From Caldimonas mangrovi (GTDB taxonomy: Bacteria > Pseudomonadota > Gammaproteobacteria > Burkholderiales > Burkholderiaceae_C), in NCBI RefSeq assembly GCF_023721835.1, contig NZ_JAMKFE010000012.1, positions 84,023 through 148,022 of the forward strand: DNA of 64,000 nucleotides, given 5' to 3'. Made by a program: the position numbers and the translations under genes. Positions 16,074 to 24,140 of this stretch are shown in pieces (position 1 is the first letter of the stretch; every line of letters starts with the position of its first letter). The notes under the pieces were generated by a model. That model was not told the origin of the DNA. It did not search any database and saw only the letters and a list, made by a program, of their open reading frames with translations.

Positions 16074-16622
16074 TCAAGGCTCCACATATAGCGTGTACTG
16101 CTGCCGCGACGTCATCGCGGTGGGTGACGCCGCGGTGCTGCGATTGATCGCCACCGTCTTCTCGGTCCAGCTGACCGTGATGACGCAATGCGCCGGACGT
16201 GAGGCACCGGCAGCACAAGCGACGGTCGCCTCGTGCGCGGGGAACTGGCTGTGCCCGCTGCGGGCCCAGTTCTGCAGGTCGTCCGCCGCCAGTTCGGCCG
16301 GCGTGCAGCCTCCGGCCCGGCAGTCCACCGACGCAGACAGCACCCCGGCCGGGTCGGACACCACACCGTCGCGAACGGTCACCTCGGCCGGGGCCGTCGG
16401 CGCCCCCCAGTACGCGCGGTTCACGTTCATCGCTGCGGCCAGGCTGGCCGTCTGCATCGCGACCAGCGAACGGGTGCGAGCGGTCTGGGTGTTCGACAGT
16501 GCCGCGGCCTGCAGTTTCGCGAAGCCGAGCAGGCCGACGGCCGCGATGACCATGGACACCAGCACCTCGATCATCGAGAAGCCCGAGGCATGCCGGCGGC
16601 TCGGCGTGGATACGGGCCTCAT
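16074..16622 (-). CDS. pilV: Type IV minor pilin PilV
   Basis: 182 aa. After a basic leader the prepilin motif GFSMIEVLVSMVIAAVGLLG is present with Glu at +5, and the next helix (FAKLQAAALSNTQTARTRSL) is characteristic of PilV. Four Cys residues in the globular part (about 101, 106, 136 and 146) may form disulphides. The start overlaps the fimT stop in an ATGA. It belongs to the minor pilins that initiate pilus assembly. Confidence 0.85.
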   Translation of the reverse strand: MRPVSTPSRRHASGFSMIEVLVSMVIAAVGLLGFAKLQAAALSNTQTARTRSLVAMQTASLAAAMNVNRAYWGAPTAPAEVTVRDGVVSDPAGVLSASVDCRAGGCTPAELAADDLQNWARSGHSQFPAHEATVACAAGASRPAHCVITVSWTEKTVAINRSTAASPTAMTSRQQYTLYVEP

Positions 16623-17176
16623 GCGCAGCTCCCCGTGCCGGCCCGCTCGACGCGATGCCGACCCGCACGGTTGATGGTGATGCAGTTCGCCGACCACACG
16701 CTGCCGCCGCTGGCCTCCGCCCGCAACTGCGCCTCGGAGACCGACAAGCGCAGCAGGAAGCCGTCGCGCCCGAAACTCAGGATGCCCGTGCCGTGTTCCG
16801 ACACCAGGGTATAGCGGTCGTGCCATGGCAACCGACGTCGCAGCACGAGCGCCGGGTCCGACACGCTGCCGTCGCCCTCGGCATCGACGAACACGATCCA
16901 GCCCAGGTGCCATGCGTCACCCTCCGCGCACGCGGCGCCGTCGGACGACGGACAGATCGACACGGGCAGTCCGCGCGTGATCGCCTCGGAACGGGCGAAC
17001 TGCAAGTCACCGAGGAAGTCGAAGGTCGAGCTCTCGAGACGGGTTCGATCGATCAGCGCCTGCATGGAACCCGATGACAGGGTGCCGAGTATCGTCACCA
17101 CGGCGATCACGACCATCAACTCGACGAGCGTCAGGCCACGGACGGCCCTGCGCGAAGGAAACACTCGGGGATACAT
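16619..17176 (-). CDS. fimT: FimT/GspH-type minor pseudopilin
   Basis: 185 aa. The prepilin motif GLTLVELMVVIAVVTILGTL starts at residue about 14. The following segment (LESSTFDFLGDLQFARSEAITRGLPVSICPS) is the GspH/FimT signature, and the C-terminus ends in a Cys-containing strand. AGGAG lies 7 nt before the ATG at 17176. It is the first gene of the minor-pilin operon, so the operon promoter should lie in the 251 bp between here and the response regulator gene. FimT in related species contributes to pilus assembly and DNA uptake; that role is known for the family, not shown here. Confidence 0.85.
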   Translation of the reverse strand: MYPRVFPSRRAVRGLTLVELMVVIAVVTILGTLSSGSMQALIDRTRLESSTFDFLGDLQFARSEAITRGLPVSICPSSDGAACAEGDAWHLGWIVFVDAEGDGSVSDPALVLRRRLPWHDRYTLVSEHGTGILSFGRDGFLLRLSVSEAQLRAEASGGSVWSANCITINRAGRHRVERAGTGSCA

Positions 17177-17427
17177 GACGAACTCCTTGCGGTGTGATTG
17201 CCATGGAGCTGTTGCTCGACCGGGTGTGATGTTGCTTGCGCCGGCATGCCGTCGCAAGCGCTCGAAGCCCCTGCGGCGCTGCACGCTTCGCATGCCCGTT
17301 GCAACGCTTCGCATGGCGGGCCGGTGGCGATGGAAGCGCCGCGGATCCGAGGTGAACAGGCGCACGGCGTGCGGCTGCCGTGCCGTTGCGCGGACGGCGG
17401 GCTCACGACATCGAGCGGCCGCAAGCG
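17177..17427. other. Spacer with the probable minor-pilin operon promoter
   Basis: No gene is visible. The stretch should contain the fimT promoter (minus). CGCTTCGCATG occurs twice at 21-bp intervals (TTCG at 17287-17290 and 17308-17311), a two-helical-turn direct repeat. It resembles but does not match the hrpII spacing (17 instead of 16) and faces away from both neighbouring genes. Confidence 0.35.
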
Positions 17428-18066
17428 TCAGACTTCGATGATGCCTCGCTTGAGCGCAATCGTGACCGCGTGGGTGCGATCGTTCGCGCCGAGCTTCGCC
17501 AGGATGCTGCGCATGTGGGCCTTGACCGTCTCTTCCGAGATCTCCAGCAGGCCCGCGATGCGCTTGTTGGAGTTGCCAGCCGCCACCAGGCGCAACACGC
17601 CGACCTCCCGTTCCGACAGCGCGTCGTCACCGAAGTGCCGCGCAAGATCGGCGGCGATTTCCTGCGGAATGCAACGCTGCCCGCGATGCACGGTCCGGAT
17701 GGTTTCGAGCAGTTCCTTGCGCAGCATGCTCTTCAGCAGATAGCCGGCCGCACCGGCCTTGATGGCACGCATCGCCTGCACATCGCCGCGGTAGGTCGTC
17801 AGGATGATGACCCGTGCATCGGGGAAGCGGTCGCGGATGGCAATCATCGCGTCGATGCCGCTCATCTCGGCCATGCGCACATCCATCAGGGTGACGGCTG
17901 GGCGCAGGCGCTCGAAGCATTCGATCGCCTCCTCGCCGCTGGTGGCTTCGCCGACCAGCCGCATGTCCGGCTGGTCGGCGATCACCCCCGCGATACCCTC
18001 GCGCAGCAAGGGGTGGTCGTCCACCACCAGCACGGAGATCGGCGCCGGCTCCACCACGCTGCTCAT
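17428..18066 (-). CDS. NarL/FixJ-family response regulator
   Basis: 212 aa. An N-terminal receiver carries the acidic pair VVDDH (residues 15-17) and the phospho-acceptor Asp in TLMDVRM (residue 62). A Lys follows in LLKSML. A C-terminal LuxR-type HTH (about 148-205, with SEREVGVLRLVAAGNSNKRIAGLLEISEETVKAHM) binds DNA. It overlaps the upstream histidine kinase gene by 4 nt (ATGA at 18063-18066), so they form a two-component pair. The target genes are unknown. The minor-pilin operon lies immediately downstream, but a regulatory link is only positional. Confidence 0.9.
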   Translation of the reverse strand: MSSVVEPAPISVLVVDDHPLLREGIAGVIADQPDMRLVGEATSGEEAIECFERLRPAVTLMDVRMAEMSGIDAMIAIRDRFPDARVIILTTYRGDVQAMRAIKAGAAGYLLKSMLRKELLETIRTVHRGQRCIPQEIAADLARHFGDDALSEREVGVLRLVAAGNSNKRIAGLLEISEETVKAHMRSILAKLGANDRTHAVTIALKRGIIEV

Positions 18067-19367
18067 GCGCTGGACCTTTTCGAGCGCAGCCAGGCCACCA
18101 GACCCTCGGCGGCCCCCGGCGCCTCGAGGGCGTAGGCCAGCGCGGCGGGGACCACCAGCTCGACCTCGGTTCCCGAGCCTTCGGCTTCGCGGACCGTCAG
18201 CCGGCCGCCGAGACGCCGCGCACGCTCCTTCATGCCGAACAGCCCCCAATGTCCCTGCCTGCCGCCGTCCGACAGGACCTGCGGGTCCACCCCGCTGCCA
18301 TCGTCGCGCACCAGCAACCTCAGTTCGTCCTCGCCGTAGGTCAGTTCGACACGCACCTCGCTGGCACGGGCGTGCTGGAAGGCGTTCAGCAGCGCCTCAC
18401 GGCCGATCCGGTAGGCCTCCTCGGCCACCACGGGCTGAAGTTCGCGCGGGCCGGCATGCCGTTCGAACCGAAACTGCGGGCCGTAGTCGGCCATCAGCTC
18501 TTCGCCCGCGGAACTGAGCACGTCTGCCAGACTGCCCGGTGCACTGCCCGCGCCTCGCAGTCCTGCCAGTTGGTCGCGCCCCTCCAGCATGATGCGGTCC
18601 GCCTGATCGAGCGCGTCATCCATCATCTTGCGTGCCAGCGTGTCGTCGGGGATGCGCATCGCCGCCGACTGGAAACGCAGGATCAGGCCCTGGATGCCTT
18701 GCAGCAGGGTGTCGTGCAGTTCGCGGGAAATGCGCTCGCGCTCGACCAGTCGCTGCTGGCCGGCGAGTTCCTCGAGCTTGGCAAGCGACTCCGACAGCTC
18801 CCGGTTGCGTTCGGACAGCTTCATGCGCAGCGTGCTGAACTGCGAACCGAAGGTCGTCAGCTGGTGGATGGCCAGGAAAAAGTAGAGCCACAATGCAAAG
18901 GTGGTCAGACCGTTCACCGCCGGATAGCGGAAGTCGTCGCGAACGAGATACAGCGCAACGCCGATCGACAACCCGGCGAGCAGCCAGGCCCACGTGAACT
19001 GCCCCGGCTTGAAGCTGACCATCGCGAAGATGTAGGTCACACACACGCCGACCAGAAACAGGATCGCCAGCTGCGGCACCAGCACCAGGAAGATGATCTG
19101 GGCGGCGCAGCCCGCCCCCACCTGCGCGATCAGCATGCCGGGATCGCGCAGGCGCAGGTTCCAGCCGGTCCAGATCAGCAGCGCGAACACCGAATGCAGC
19201 CCGACGCAAGCCACCACAAAGGCCCCCCACATGGGCCAGCTCAGTTCTCCCGCCCAGACGTACAGCAGCATCACCGCTGCCTCGAGGCCGGTGTTGGCGA
19301 CCGACAGCAGCGTCAACCGTAGCCGGTGAGCCTGAAGTCTGCGCTCCTTGTGAAGGTTGTCGTTCAT
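18063..19367 (-). CDS. Multi-pass HisKA_3-type sensor histidine kinase
   Basis: 434 aa. Residues about 20-180 hold five or six membrane helices without a large periplasmic loop, suggesting sensing at or within the membrane. A coiled linker (LSERNRELSESLAKLEELAGQ) leads into HisKA_3 dimerisation with the phospho-acceptor His in RISRELHDTLLQGIQG. A GHKL ATPase follows, with the N box IGREALLNAFQHARA, then VRDDGSGVD and GLFGMKERARRLGG. GGAG lies 6 nt before the ATG at 19367. It is translationally coupled to the response regulator downstream. Confidence 0.9.
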   Translation of the reverse strand: MNDNLHKERRLQAHRLRLTLLSVANTGLEAAVMLLYVWAGELSWPMWGAFVVACVGLHSVFALLIWTGWNLRLRDPGMLIAQVGAGCAAQIIFLVLVPQLAILFLVGVCVTYIFAMVSFKPGQFTWAWLLAGLSIGVALYLVRDDFRYPAVNGLTTFALWLYFFLAIHQLTTFGSQFSTLRMKLSERNRELSESLAKLEELAGQQRLVERERISRELHDTLLQGIQGLILRFQSAAMRIPDDTLARKMMDDALDQADRIMLEGRDQLAGLRGAGSAPGSLADVLSSAGEELMADYGPQFRFERHAGPRELQPVVAEEAYRIGREALLNAFQHARASEVRVELTYGEDELRLLVRDDGSGVDPQVLSDGGRQGHWGLFGMKERARRLGGRLTVREAEGSGTEVELVVPAALAYALEAPGAAEGLVAWLRSKRSSA

Positions 19368-19532
19368 TTCGCGCTCCGCATCCACGCGCTCGCATCGATC
19401 TTGAAGCCAGGGCGTGGACCAGCTGCGTAAGATGGCCCATCGACGCCCCGAATGCATCCCTCGAAAGGGTAATCGCAACGCCGTAGGCGGCGCAACAACG
19501 CCGCAAGGCCGTACCGGCCAGGTGCCGGCAGC

Positions 19533-20723
19533 TTACATGTGCATGCAAGCCGGTACCCTGCGCAGCGGTGCCGGCGCACGAACCGGGTGATCCTCCGCCG
19601 GGGTCGATGCAGGCGACAGCGCGAGCAGCAACGCGATCGGCAAGGCCGAGCCGAGCACCTGCATGCCGATGCGGGCCATCGGGCTGCCGCCCGGCTCGCC
19701 GATCTCCACTGCATGCTCCTCGGCGGCGATCTGTATCAGTGCCGTGCCGGACGCGGCACAGACGCGCCTCAGGTGATCGACCAGTTCCCGGGGGGCGTCG
19801 CGCTCCAGGATCACCGCGGCCGGTGCGGCGGACAGACGCGGCACGATCTGCTCGAGCGCAGCGTCCGAGAACTCCACCTGCACCCCCAGATGCTCGATGC
19901 TCTCGTAGATCGTCCGGCGCGCGGCGACGCAGGTCGCCACCACGAGAACGCGGCTGTCCGGGCCGGCATCGCGACCGTCGTGTGTCTTGCCCGCCCGCAG
20001 CTCGACCACCTCGATCGCCGGCGATTCGCGCACATCGATACACGCGAAACCGAACCGCACCCACGTCATGCCGCCGTCATCGCCGCTGCGCATGCCCCAC
20101 CCCAGTGCATGCGCGGCATGCCGCAGCAGATGCCAGTTGGCCCCCCAGGCGGCGGGCCCGCCGAACCGGCTGCAACGAGCGCCTTCGGCGCGGTGCTGGA
20201 ACGCGCACACCAGGTGCGCCTCGCTTGCGGACGCACCACGCTCGAGGTGGAGTTCCAGCCGCTGCTCGGCATGGTCCACGGCCCACGCCATCAGACCCTG
20301 TAGCAGCGAGACCACCAGCGCGCGGTCGGCCGAGACCTCGACGGCGGGAAGCAATCGCACGACCGACAGCCGGTTCGCGCGCAAGGCCTCGGCACACCCA
20401 TCCAGCACCTCCTGCACCAGATCGTCGAGCTTCATGCGTTCGGTGCGCCCGCGGGTGCCCCGCTCGGCAATCCTTGCGATCTGCTGGCTCCTGACGCCGA
20501 TTTGCCTCGCCTTCTCCAGGCTGCGACGCACCTCGGAGATCGCGGTGGACCGTAGCCGACCGTGCAGTGCCGCATCGGACAGCGTCCTCATGGCGGCCTC
20601 GAGGTTGTCCTCCATTTCCCAACCGACCTGTCTGAGCAGGTCGCACCACAGGAGATGCGCGCCGACCGAGCCGGCAAGACCATGCTCCGACGCTGCCTGT
20701 ACAGGTGATGAAGGGTTGATCAT
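19533..20723 (-). CDS. Degenerate histidine-kinase/receiver-like protein, 396 aa
   Basis: Residues about 30-90 form a helical segment resembling a kinase dimerisation region (SLEKARQIGVRSQQIARIAE). It is followed by an ATPase-like region (SADRALVVSLLQGLMAWAVDHAEQ, then FGGPAAWGANWHLLRHAAHALGWGM) in which the N-box Asn and DxGxG are not intact. Residues about 255-350 resemble a receiver (SRVLVVATCVAARRTIYESI) with no clear acidic pair or phospho-acceptor. The C-terminus is hydrophobic around GSALPIALLLAL. It may be a catalytically dead scaffold or inhibitor in the T3SS-associated signalling set. The start is uncertain: ATGs at 20825, 20765 and 20723 are in frame and none has a strong ribosome binding site. 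Confidence 0.5.
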   Translation of the reverse strand: MINPSSPVQAASEHGLAGSVGAHLLWCDLLRQVGWEMEDNLEAAMRTLSDAALHGRLRSTAISEVRRSLEKARQIGVRSQQIARIAERGTRGRTERMKLDDLVQEVLDGCAEALRANRLSVVRLLPAVEVSADRALVVSLLQGLMAWAVDHAEQRLELHLERGASASEAHLVCAFQHRAEGARCSRFGGPAAWGANWHLLRHAAHALGWGMRSGDDGGMTWVRFGFACIDVRESPAIEVVELRAGKTHDGRDAGPDSRVLVVATCVAARRTIYESIEHLGVQVEFSDAALEQIVPRLSAAPAAVILERDAPRELVDHLRRVCAASGTALIQIAAEEHAVEIGEPGGSPMARIGMQVLGSALPIALLLALSPASTPAEDHPVRAPAPLRRVPACMHM

Positions 20724-20971
20724 GGTGTCGACGATGGTTGCGATGAGGGGGGTGGCGGCCGCCATCGCGAGGCTGCGACACACGACGGACGCCACAAGCG
20801 CAACCTTAGAAGTGCAGCACGTCATCGCACGTCGGCTTGCGAAGCTCGCCCGCGGAAAAACGAAGCCGCCCGTTCTGCTTCGCGTCCGTGTCGATCGTTG
20901 CGCCCAAGCCCGCTCCCGCGACGGCTGCCATCCGACACTGCGTCGGATCACGACCATACGCAGGAGCGGAT

Positions 20972-21427
20972 ATGAACAAGCCTCAGCACGCGCTGCAGGT
21001 CATGGCGACCCTGGCAGCTCGCCTGCAATCGGCGGCACCTGCATCGTTGGACACCCCCTTCGGCGTACGTCTCGAGCCGGCGCACGGCATCTACGCGGTC
21101 GACCAACGCGTCAGCGCCCCCGGTCTCGATGCCTGCAGTCCGCGCGTCGAATGCAAGGTCGCGGCCGTCGGTTTGCGCAGCGATCACCCTGGCGTGTGGT
21201 ACCTGCTGCGCGGCGTCGATCCGCATGGCGGTCACGCGCTCGTGCACGAAAGCGACCTGCGCGCGGTCACGCAGGCGCCCGCAACACCGCTTCCTGAAGC
21301 GCAGCCGAGACACGCCCTGGCAATACGCACCGGCGCGAGCGGCCGGCCCACGCTCGGCATCCCCGCGAGATTCGTTCGGCCCACGGCGTTCTCGTCGTCC
21401 GGCGCCCGCGCGGTTCGATCTCGATAG
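20972..21427 (+). CDS. Hypothetical protein, 151 aa
   Basis: Not recognised. The first 95 residues look like a compact alpha/beta domain (LQVMATLAARLQSA, VGLRSDHPGVWYLLRGVDPHG, ALVHESDLRAV). The last 50 are Pro/Arg/Ala-rich. There is no membrane segment or signal peptide. AGGAG at 20962-20966 supports the ATG at 20972. The gene is divergent from the degenerate kinase gene and convergent with the harpin-like gene at 21556-22710, inside the T3SS-like accessory region. Codon use agrees with its neighbours. Confidence 0.6.
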   Translation: MNKPQHALQVMATLAARLQSAAPASLDTPFGVRLEPAHGIYAVDQRVSAPGLDACSPRVECKVAAVGLRSDHPGVWYLLRGVDPHGGHALVHESDLRAVTQAPATPLPEAQPRHALAIRTGASGRPTLGIPARFVRPTAFSSSGARAVRSR

Positions 21428-21437
21428 AGGAAGGAGC

Positions 21438-21461
21438 GCGGCCGGCTTCTTCGCCGGCGCG
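21438..21461. terminator. Hairpin between convergent genes
   Basis: GCCGGC at 21441-21446 pairs with GCCGGC at 21453-21458 over a 6-nt loop TTCTTC, with partly complementary flanks. It follows the 20972 gene by about 15 nt. The stem is short and lacks a T-run. Confidence 0.3.
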
Positions 21462-21555
21462 TGGAGAGGGTCAGGAGCAACAAGTCGATCCGATCCATGC
21501 GCGCCGGCGGCCAACCGGGGTGGAGCCGCGGCGTCCATCGATCGGGCAACAGCCT

Positions 21556-22710
21556 CTAGAGCACGTTCGCCATGGTCTTGGCCCATTCCGGCGATTGCTC
21601 GTTTCCGGCAATGTTTGCCTTGTACATCTCGCACAGCAGCGCGCTCGGGTTCACCTGGCCGGTCATGATCGCGTTCCCCACGCCTTCGGCATTGTTCTTC
21701 CATGTCTTGAAGACGCCGCCGAAGCCGCCCTTGATCGCGCCCCCCAGTCCGCCTTCCGAATCCCCGATGCCCTTGAGCACATTGCTCAGCCCGGGGATGA
21801 AGAACAGCGCCTTGCCTGCCTCGCTTGCAATCATCTTGGCGTTGCTCTTGGTGGTGCCGTCTTTGCGCACGTGCTTGTTCTTGGTGTAGGCCAGGTTGGG
21901 GTTGCCGAGGATGTCTCGGGTGTTCTTGTCCTGCTCGGCGCCGCTGCCCTTCAGCGAATCTTTCAAAGCGGCCATCTCGGTTCCAGGGTGGATCTGTCCG
22001 CTATCGGTCGCGCCTTCCATCTTGCCGTTCTTCGGGACGTCGCCACGGTCCGAACCGTCATGCGCCTTCTTGTTCTTGCACATGCCGACGTGGCGAGCGG
22101 CGTTGTATGCGGACTGCTTGCGCTCAGCCTCGCTGCGGTTCGGGTCGTCCCAATCGCCGTAGCGTTCCTTGAGCTTGTCCTTCACACCCTCTTGGTTGCC
22201 CAGCTTGCCCAGCAATCCATTGTTTGCATTGACGTAGTCGGCGACCGTATGGTTGCCCGTGGGCTTGTCGTTGCGCCCCGGCGGAACGTCTGGAGCGCCC
22301 GGCACGCCCGAAGGCGGGTGTTTCGGCGCGGGAGCCGCGCCAGTCAATGCCGTGGAGGTGGGCCGCGCTGCGCCGGGTTTGCCGCCGAGGTGCTGCAACA
22401 GCACGGCGCTCGCCTGCAGCAGCTGGGCTGCGTTCTGCAGGGTCTGCTCCGGGGTCGGCCCTGCACCGGATGGCGACATGCTGCCGCAGAACGGCAAGGC
22501 GGCACCGAGGGGCATGGCAGCGCCGAAAGGCGATGGCTGCGAGAACGCAGCCTTCATCAGGCCGCCCATGGCGGTCATCACGGCGGCCATCGCGGTCTGG
22601 ACCGCTGCACCGGCGAGTTGCTGCGCCTGTTGCTGCAACGGGTTGGCGCCGGTGACGTTCATCAGCGGTCCTGCATACGCAGGTCCGCCCGGAGCGTAGA
22701 CGGAATTCAT
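21556..22710 (-). CDS. Harpin/translocator-like candidate T3SS-secreted protein, 384 aa
   Basis: No Sec signal. The N-terminal half is Ala/Gln/Met/Gly/Pro-rich (ANPLQQQAQQLAGAAVQTAM, then MTAMGGLMKAAF), with one amphipathic helix around 105-120 and a Pro-rich linker near 125-160. The C-terminal half (about 165-384) is charged and Asn/Lys-rich, with a glycine-rich hydrophobic segment around 300-340 (ALFFIPGLSNVLKGIGDSEGG). This layout resembles heat-stable glycine-rich harpins and T3SS translocators, but no named member is recognised. GGAGG lies 5 nt before the ATG. The gene is preceded by a perfect hrpII-type box on the minus strand (22815-22838). The C-terminal half is more lysine-rich than neighbouring proteins, which may reflect separate origin. 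Confidence 0.65.
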   Translation of the reverse strand: MNSVYAPGGPAYAGPLMNVTGANPLQQQAQQLAGAAVQTAMAAVMTAMGGLMKAAFSQPSPFGAAMPLGAALPFCGSMSPSGAGPTPEQTLQNAAQLLQASAVLLQHLGGKPGAARPTSTALTGAAPAPKHPPSGVPGAPDVPPGRNDKPTGNHTVADYVNANNGLLGKLGNQEGVKDKLKERYGDWDDPNRSEAERKQSAYNAARHVGMCKNKKAHDGSDRGDVPKNGKMEGATDSGQIHPGTEMAALKDSLKGSGAEQDKNTRDILGNPNLAYTKNKHVRKDGTTKSNAKMIASEAGKALFFIPGLSNVLKGIGDSEGGLGGAIKGGFGGVFKTWKNNAEGVGNAIMTGQVNPSALLCEMYKANIAGNEQSPEWAKTMANVL

Positions 22711-22986
22711 GCGAGCCTCCTTCGGGCCGAACTGCGGGTGCACGTCGTGCGTGCTGCGGTGAACGAGTTGCGGCCATTGTTGATGGCCTCGATCCCGCTT
22801 CTCCACGCCGCAACCGAAACCGCGCGGTGGCATGCGAAGAGAACACCCGACCGGAAGGCACAGGTACGAGCGCATCACCGGACGCGTCGCAGCGCCCAGT
22901 CCGTCCACACGGTGCCGTGCATCACCCGCTCATCGGCATCGGGCCCGGACCTGCCCCGGCGCGGCGTGCGTGCACACCGTGCCGCC
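22711..22986. other. Promoter region of the harpin-like gene
   Basis: This 276-bp gap holds the minus-strand hrpII-type box at 22815-22838 and GGAGG ribosome binding bases just before the gene. No further gene or repeat was seen. Confidence 0.4.
22815..22838 (-). promoter_or_regulatory. hrpII/PIP-type box upstream of the harpin-like gene
   Basis: On the minus strand TTCG (complement of 22835-22838) is followed after exactly 16 nt by TTCG (complement of 22815-22818). Both fit TTCGB (TTCGC and TTCGG). The box lies 104 nt before the ATG at 22710 and points towards it. In the 30-32 nt window downstream I see CATCAACAAT-like sequence but no exact YANNNT, so the -10 is imperfect. Confidence 0.6.
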
Positions 22987-23787
22987 TCAGGGCTCAACCG
23001 CCGACACCACCGGGGCCGCCGTGAGTCCGACCGCCGGCAAGGCGACGTGCAAGCGTCGCGAGGTGGTTCGCGCCTCGGCCACCATGCGGTAGCCCACGTT
23101 GGTGACGGCGTGCAGCACCAGCATCTGGTCGGCAGATTCGCACGCGAGCAGCAGCTTGCGCCGCAGCCGGCAGACATGCTGCTCGATGGTCCGCTTCGCG
23201 ACGCTGATGTCGGTGCCCCACACCTGCCGCGAGATGGTGTGCAGATGCACCACCTGCCCCGGACTCTCGAACAGCACCCACGCCAGCGCAAACTCCCGCC
23301 ATGTCAGCTGCAGTTCCCCTCCGCGATAGCGCAGCGTGCGCGACTCGGCGTCGAGCGTGCAGGGACCGACATGCTGCGACGCACGCTGCTCGGGCTGCCG
23401 ACACACCTCGACGCGCGCGCGGATGCGGTTGACCAGCGTGTTGTTGGCCTCGCCGATGACCGCATAGTCGGCCACGCCCAGGCGCAGTGCAGAGGCGATC
23501 TCGGCCGCCGAGCCGTTGCCCACCGCGATGATGGGCACGGTGGTCGTTCCGCGGAACCGCAGGGCTGCCAGACAGCCGGCCAGGTGGCTGCCGCTGTCCT
23601 CGATGATGGCGATGTCGAAGTCGGCGGTGTGCAGCGCGCTCACCAGCTCGGCGGCGGTGCGCAGCCTGCGCATGCGCATGCCTTCGGTCTCGAGCGCGCC
23701 GCTCACCGATGCCTCCGTCCAGCGGTTGATGAAAAGTGCAGCCACACGCGAAGGTCCGGGCTGTGTCGTGTTCGGTGCGGAGCTCAT
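22987..23787 (-). CDS. OmpR-type transcriptional regulator with degenerate receiver (copy 1)
   Basis: 266 aa. A C-terminal OmpR/PhoB winged helix (about 140-235) is clear: LTWREFALAWVLFESPGQVV, then WGTDISVAKRTIEQHVCRLR and TNVGYRMV. The N-terminal 125 residues keep a receiver-like order, but the acidic pair is absent, the phospho-acceptor position reads Glu in AIIEDSG, and the conserved Lys is missing. Classical phosphorylation is therefore unlikely, and the Glu may mimic the active state. AGAGG lies 6 nt before the ATG at 23787. A paralogue lies 353 bp upstream (24141-24869) and the harpin-like gene is downstream, all on the same strand. Confidence 0.8.
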   Translation of the reverse strand: MSSAPNTTQPGPSRVAALFINRWTEASVSGALETEGMRMRRLRTAAELVSALHTADFDIAIIEDSGSHLAGCLAALRFRGTTTVPIIAVGNGSAAEIASALRLGVADYAVIGEANNTLVNRIRARVEVCRQPEQRASQHVGPCTLDAESRTLRYRGGELQLTWREFALAWVLFESPGQVVHLHTISRQVWGTDISVAKRTIEQHVCRLRRKLLLACESADQMLVLHAVTNVGYRMVAEARTTSRRLHVALPAVGLTAAPVVSAVEP

Positions 23788-24140
23788 CGGCAACCTCTTT
23801 GTCGTATTGCTGCGCAACAACCTGTGGTGTGCATGTCCGCGCATCGGCATGCGGTGTCGAGAAAGACTACTGCGGCAAGCGATGCAGCGAATCACGTAAT
23901 CCGGGAACCCGTGGCTAACTCTTTCGAGGGATGCAGGTTGCACCTGGATGCAAGAAGTCGCCCCGCTCGGCACAGCCTGCATCCGCCATCCTGGGCGCGA
24001 GTCGTCGAAGTGACGCAGGCTTCGGCCAAAGTGAGCGCGGACGGCATCCCGACCGGGCCGCGCGCAACGTGGGCCATGCCGCCCCAGGTCGAGCCGCCCC
24101 ACCCCCTCCATTCGCGGGGGTAGGCCCGCTCAGGCCGGCT
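23788..24140. other. 353-bp spacer between the two OmpR-type genes with GGATGCA repeats
   Basis: No gene. GGATGCA occurs at 23929-23935 and 23946-23952 (17-bp period) and inverted as TGCATCC at 23978-23984. AGGTTGCACCT (palindromic arms AGGT/ACCT) lies between the first two. These sit about 140-200 bp upstream of the 23787 start and could be an operator. No T-run terminator was found after the upstream gene. Confidence 0.35.

Noticed and set aside
17287..17311. Repeated CGCTTCGCATG as a possible hrpII box
   Set aside because: N17 spacing, and it points away from both flanking genes. Listed only as a direct repeat.
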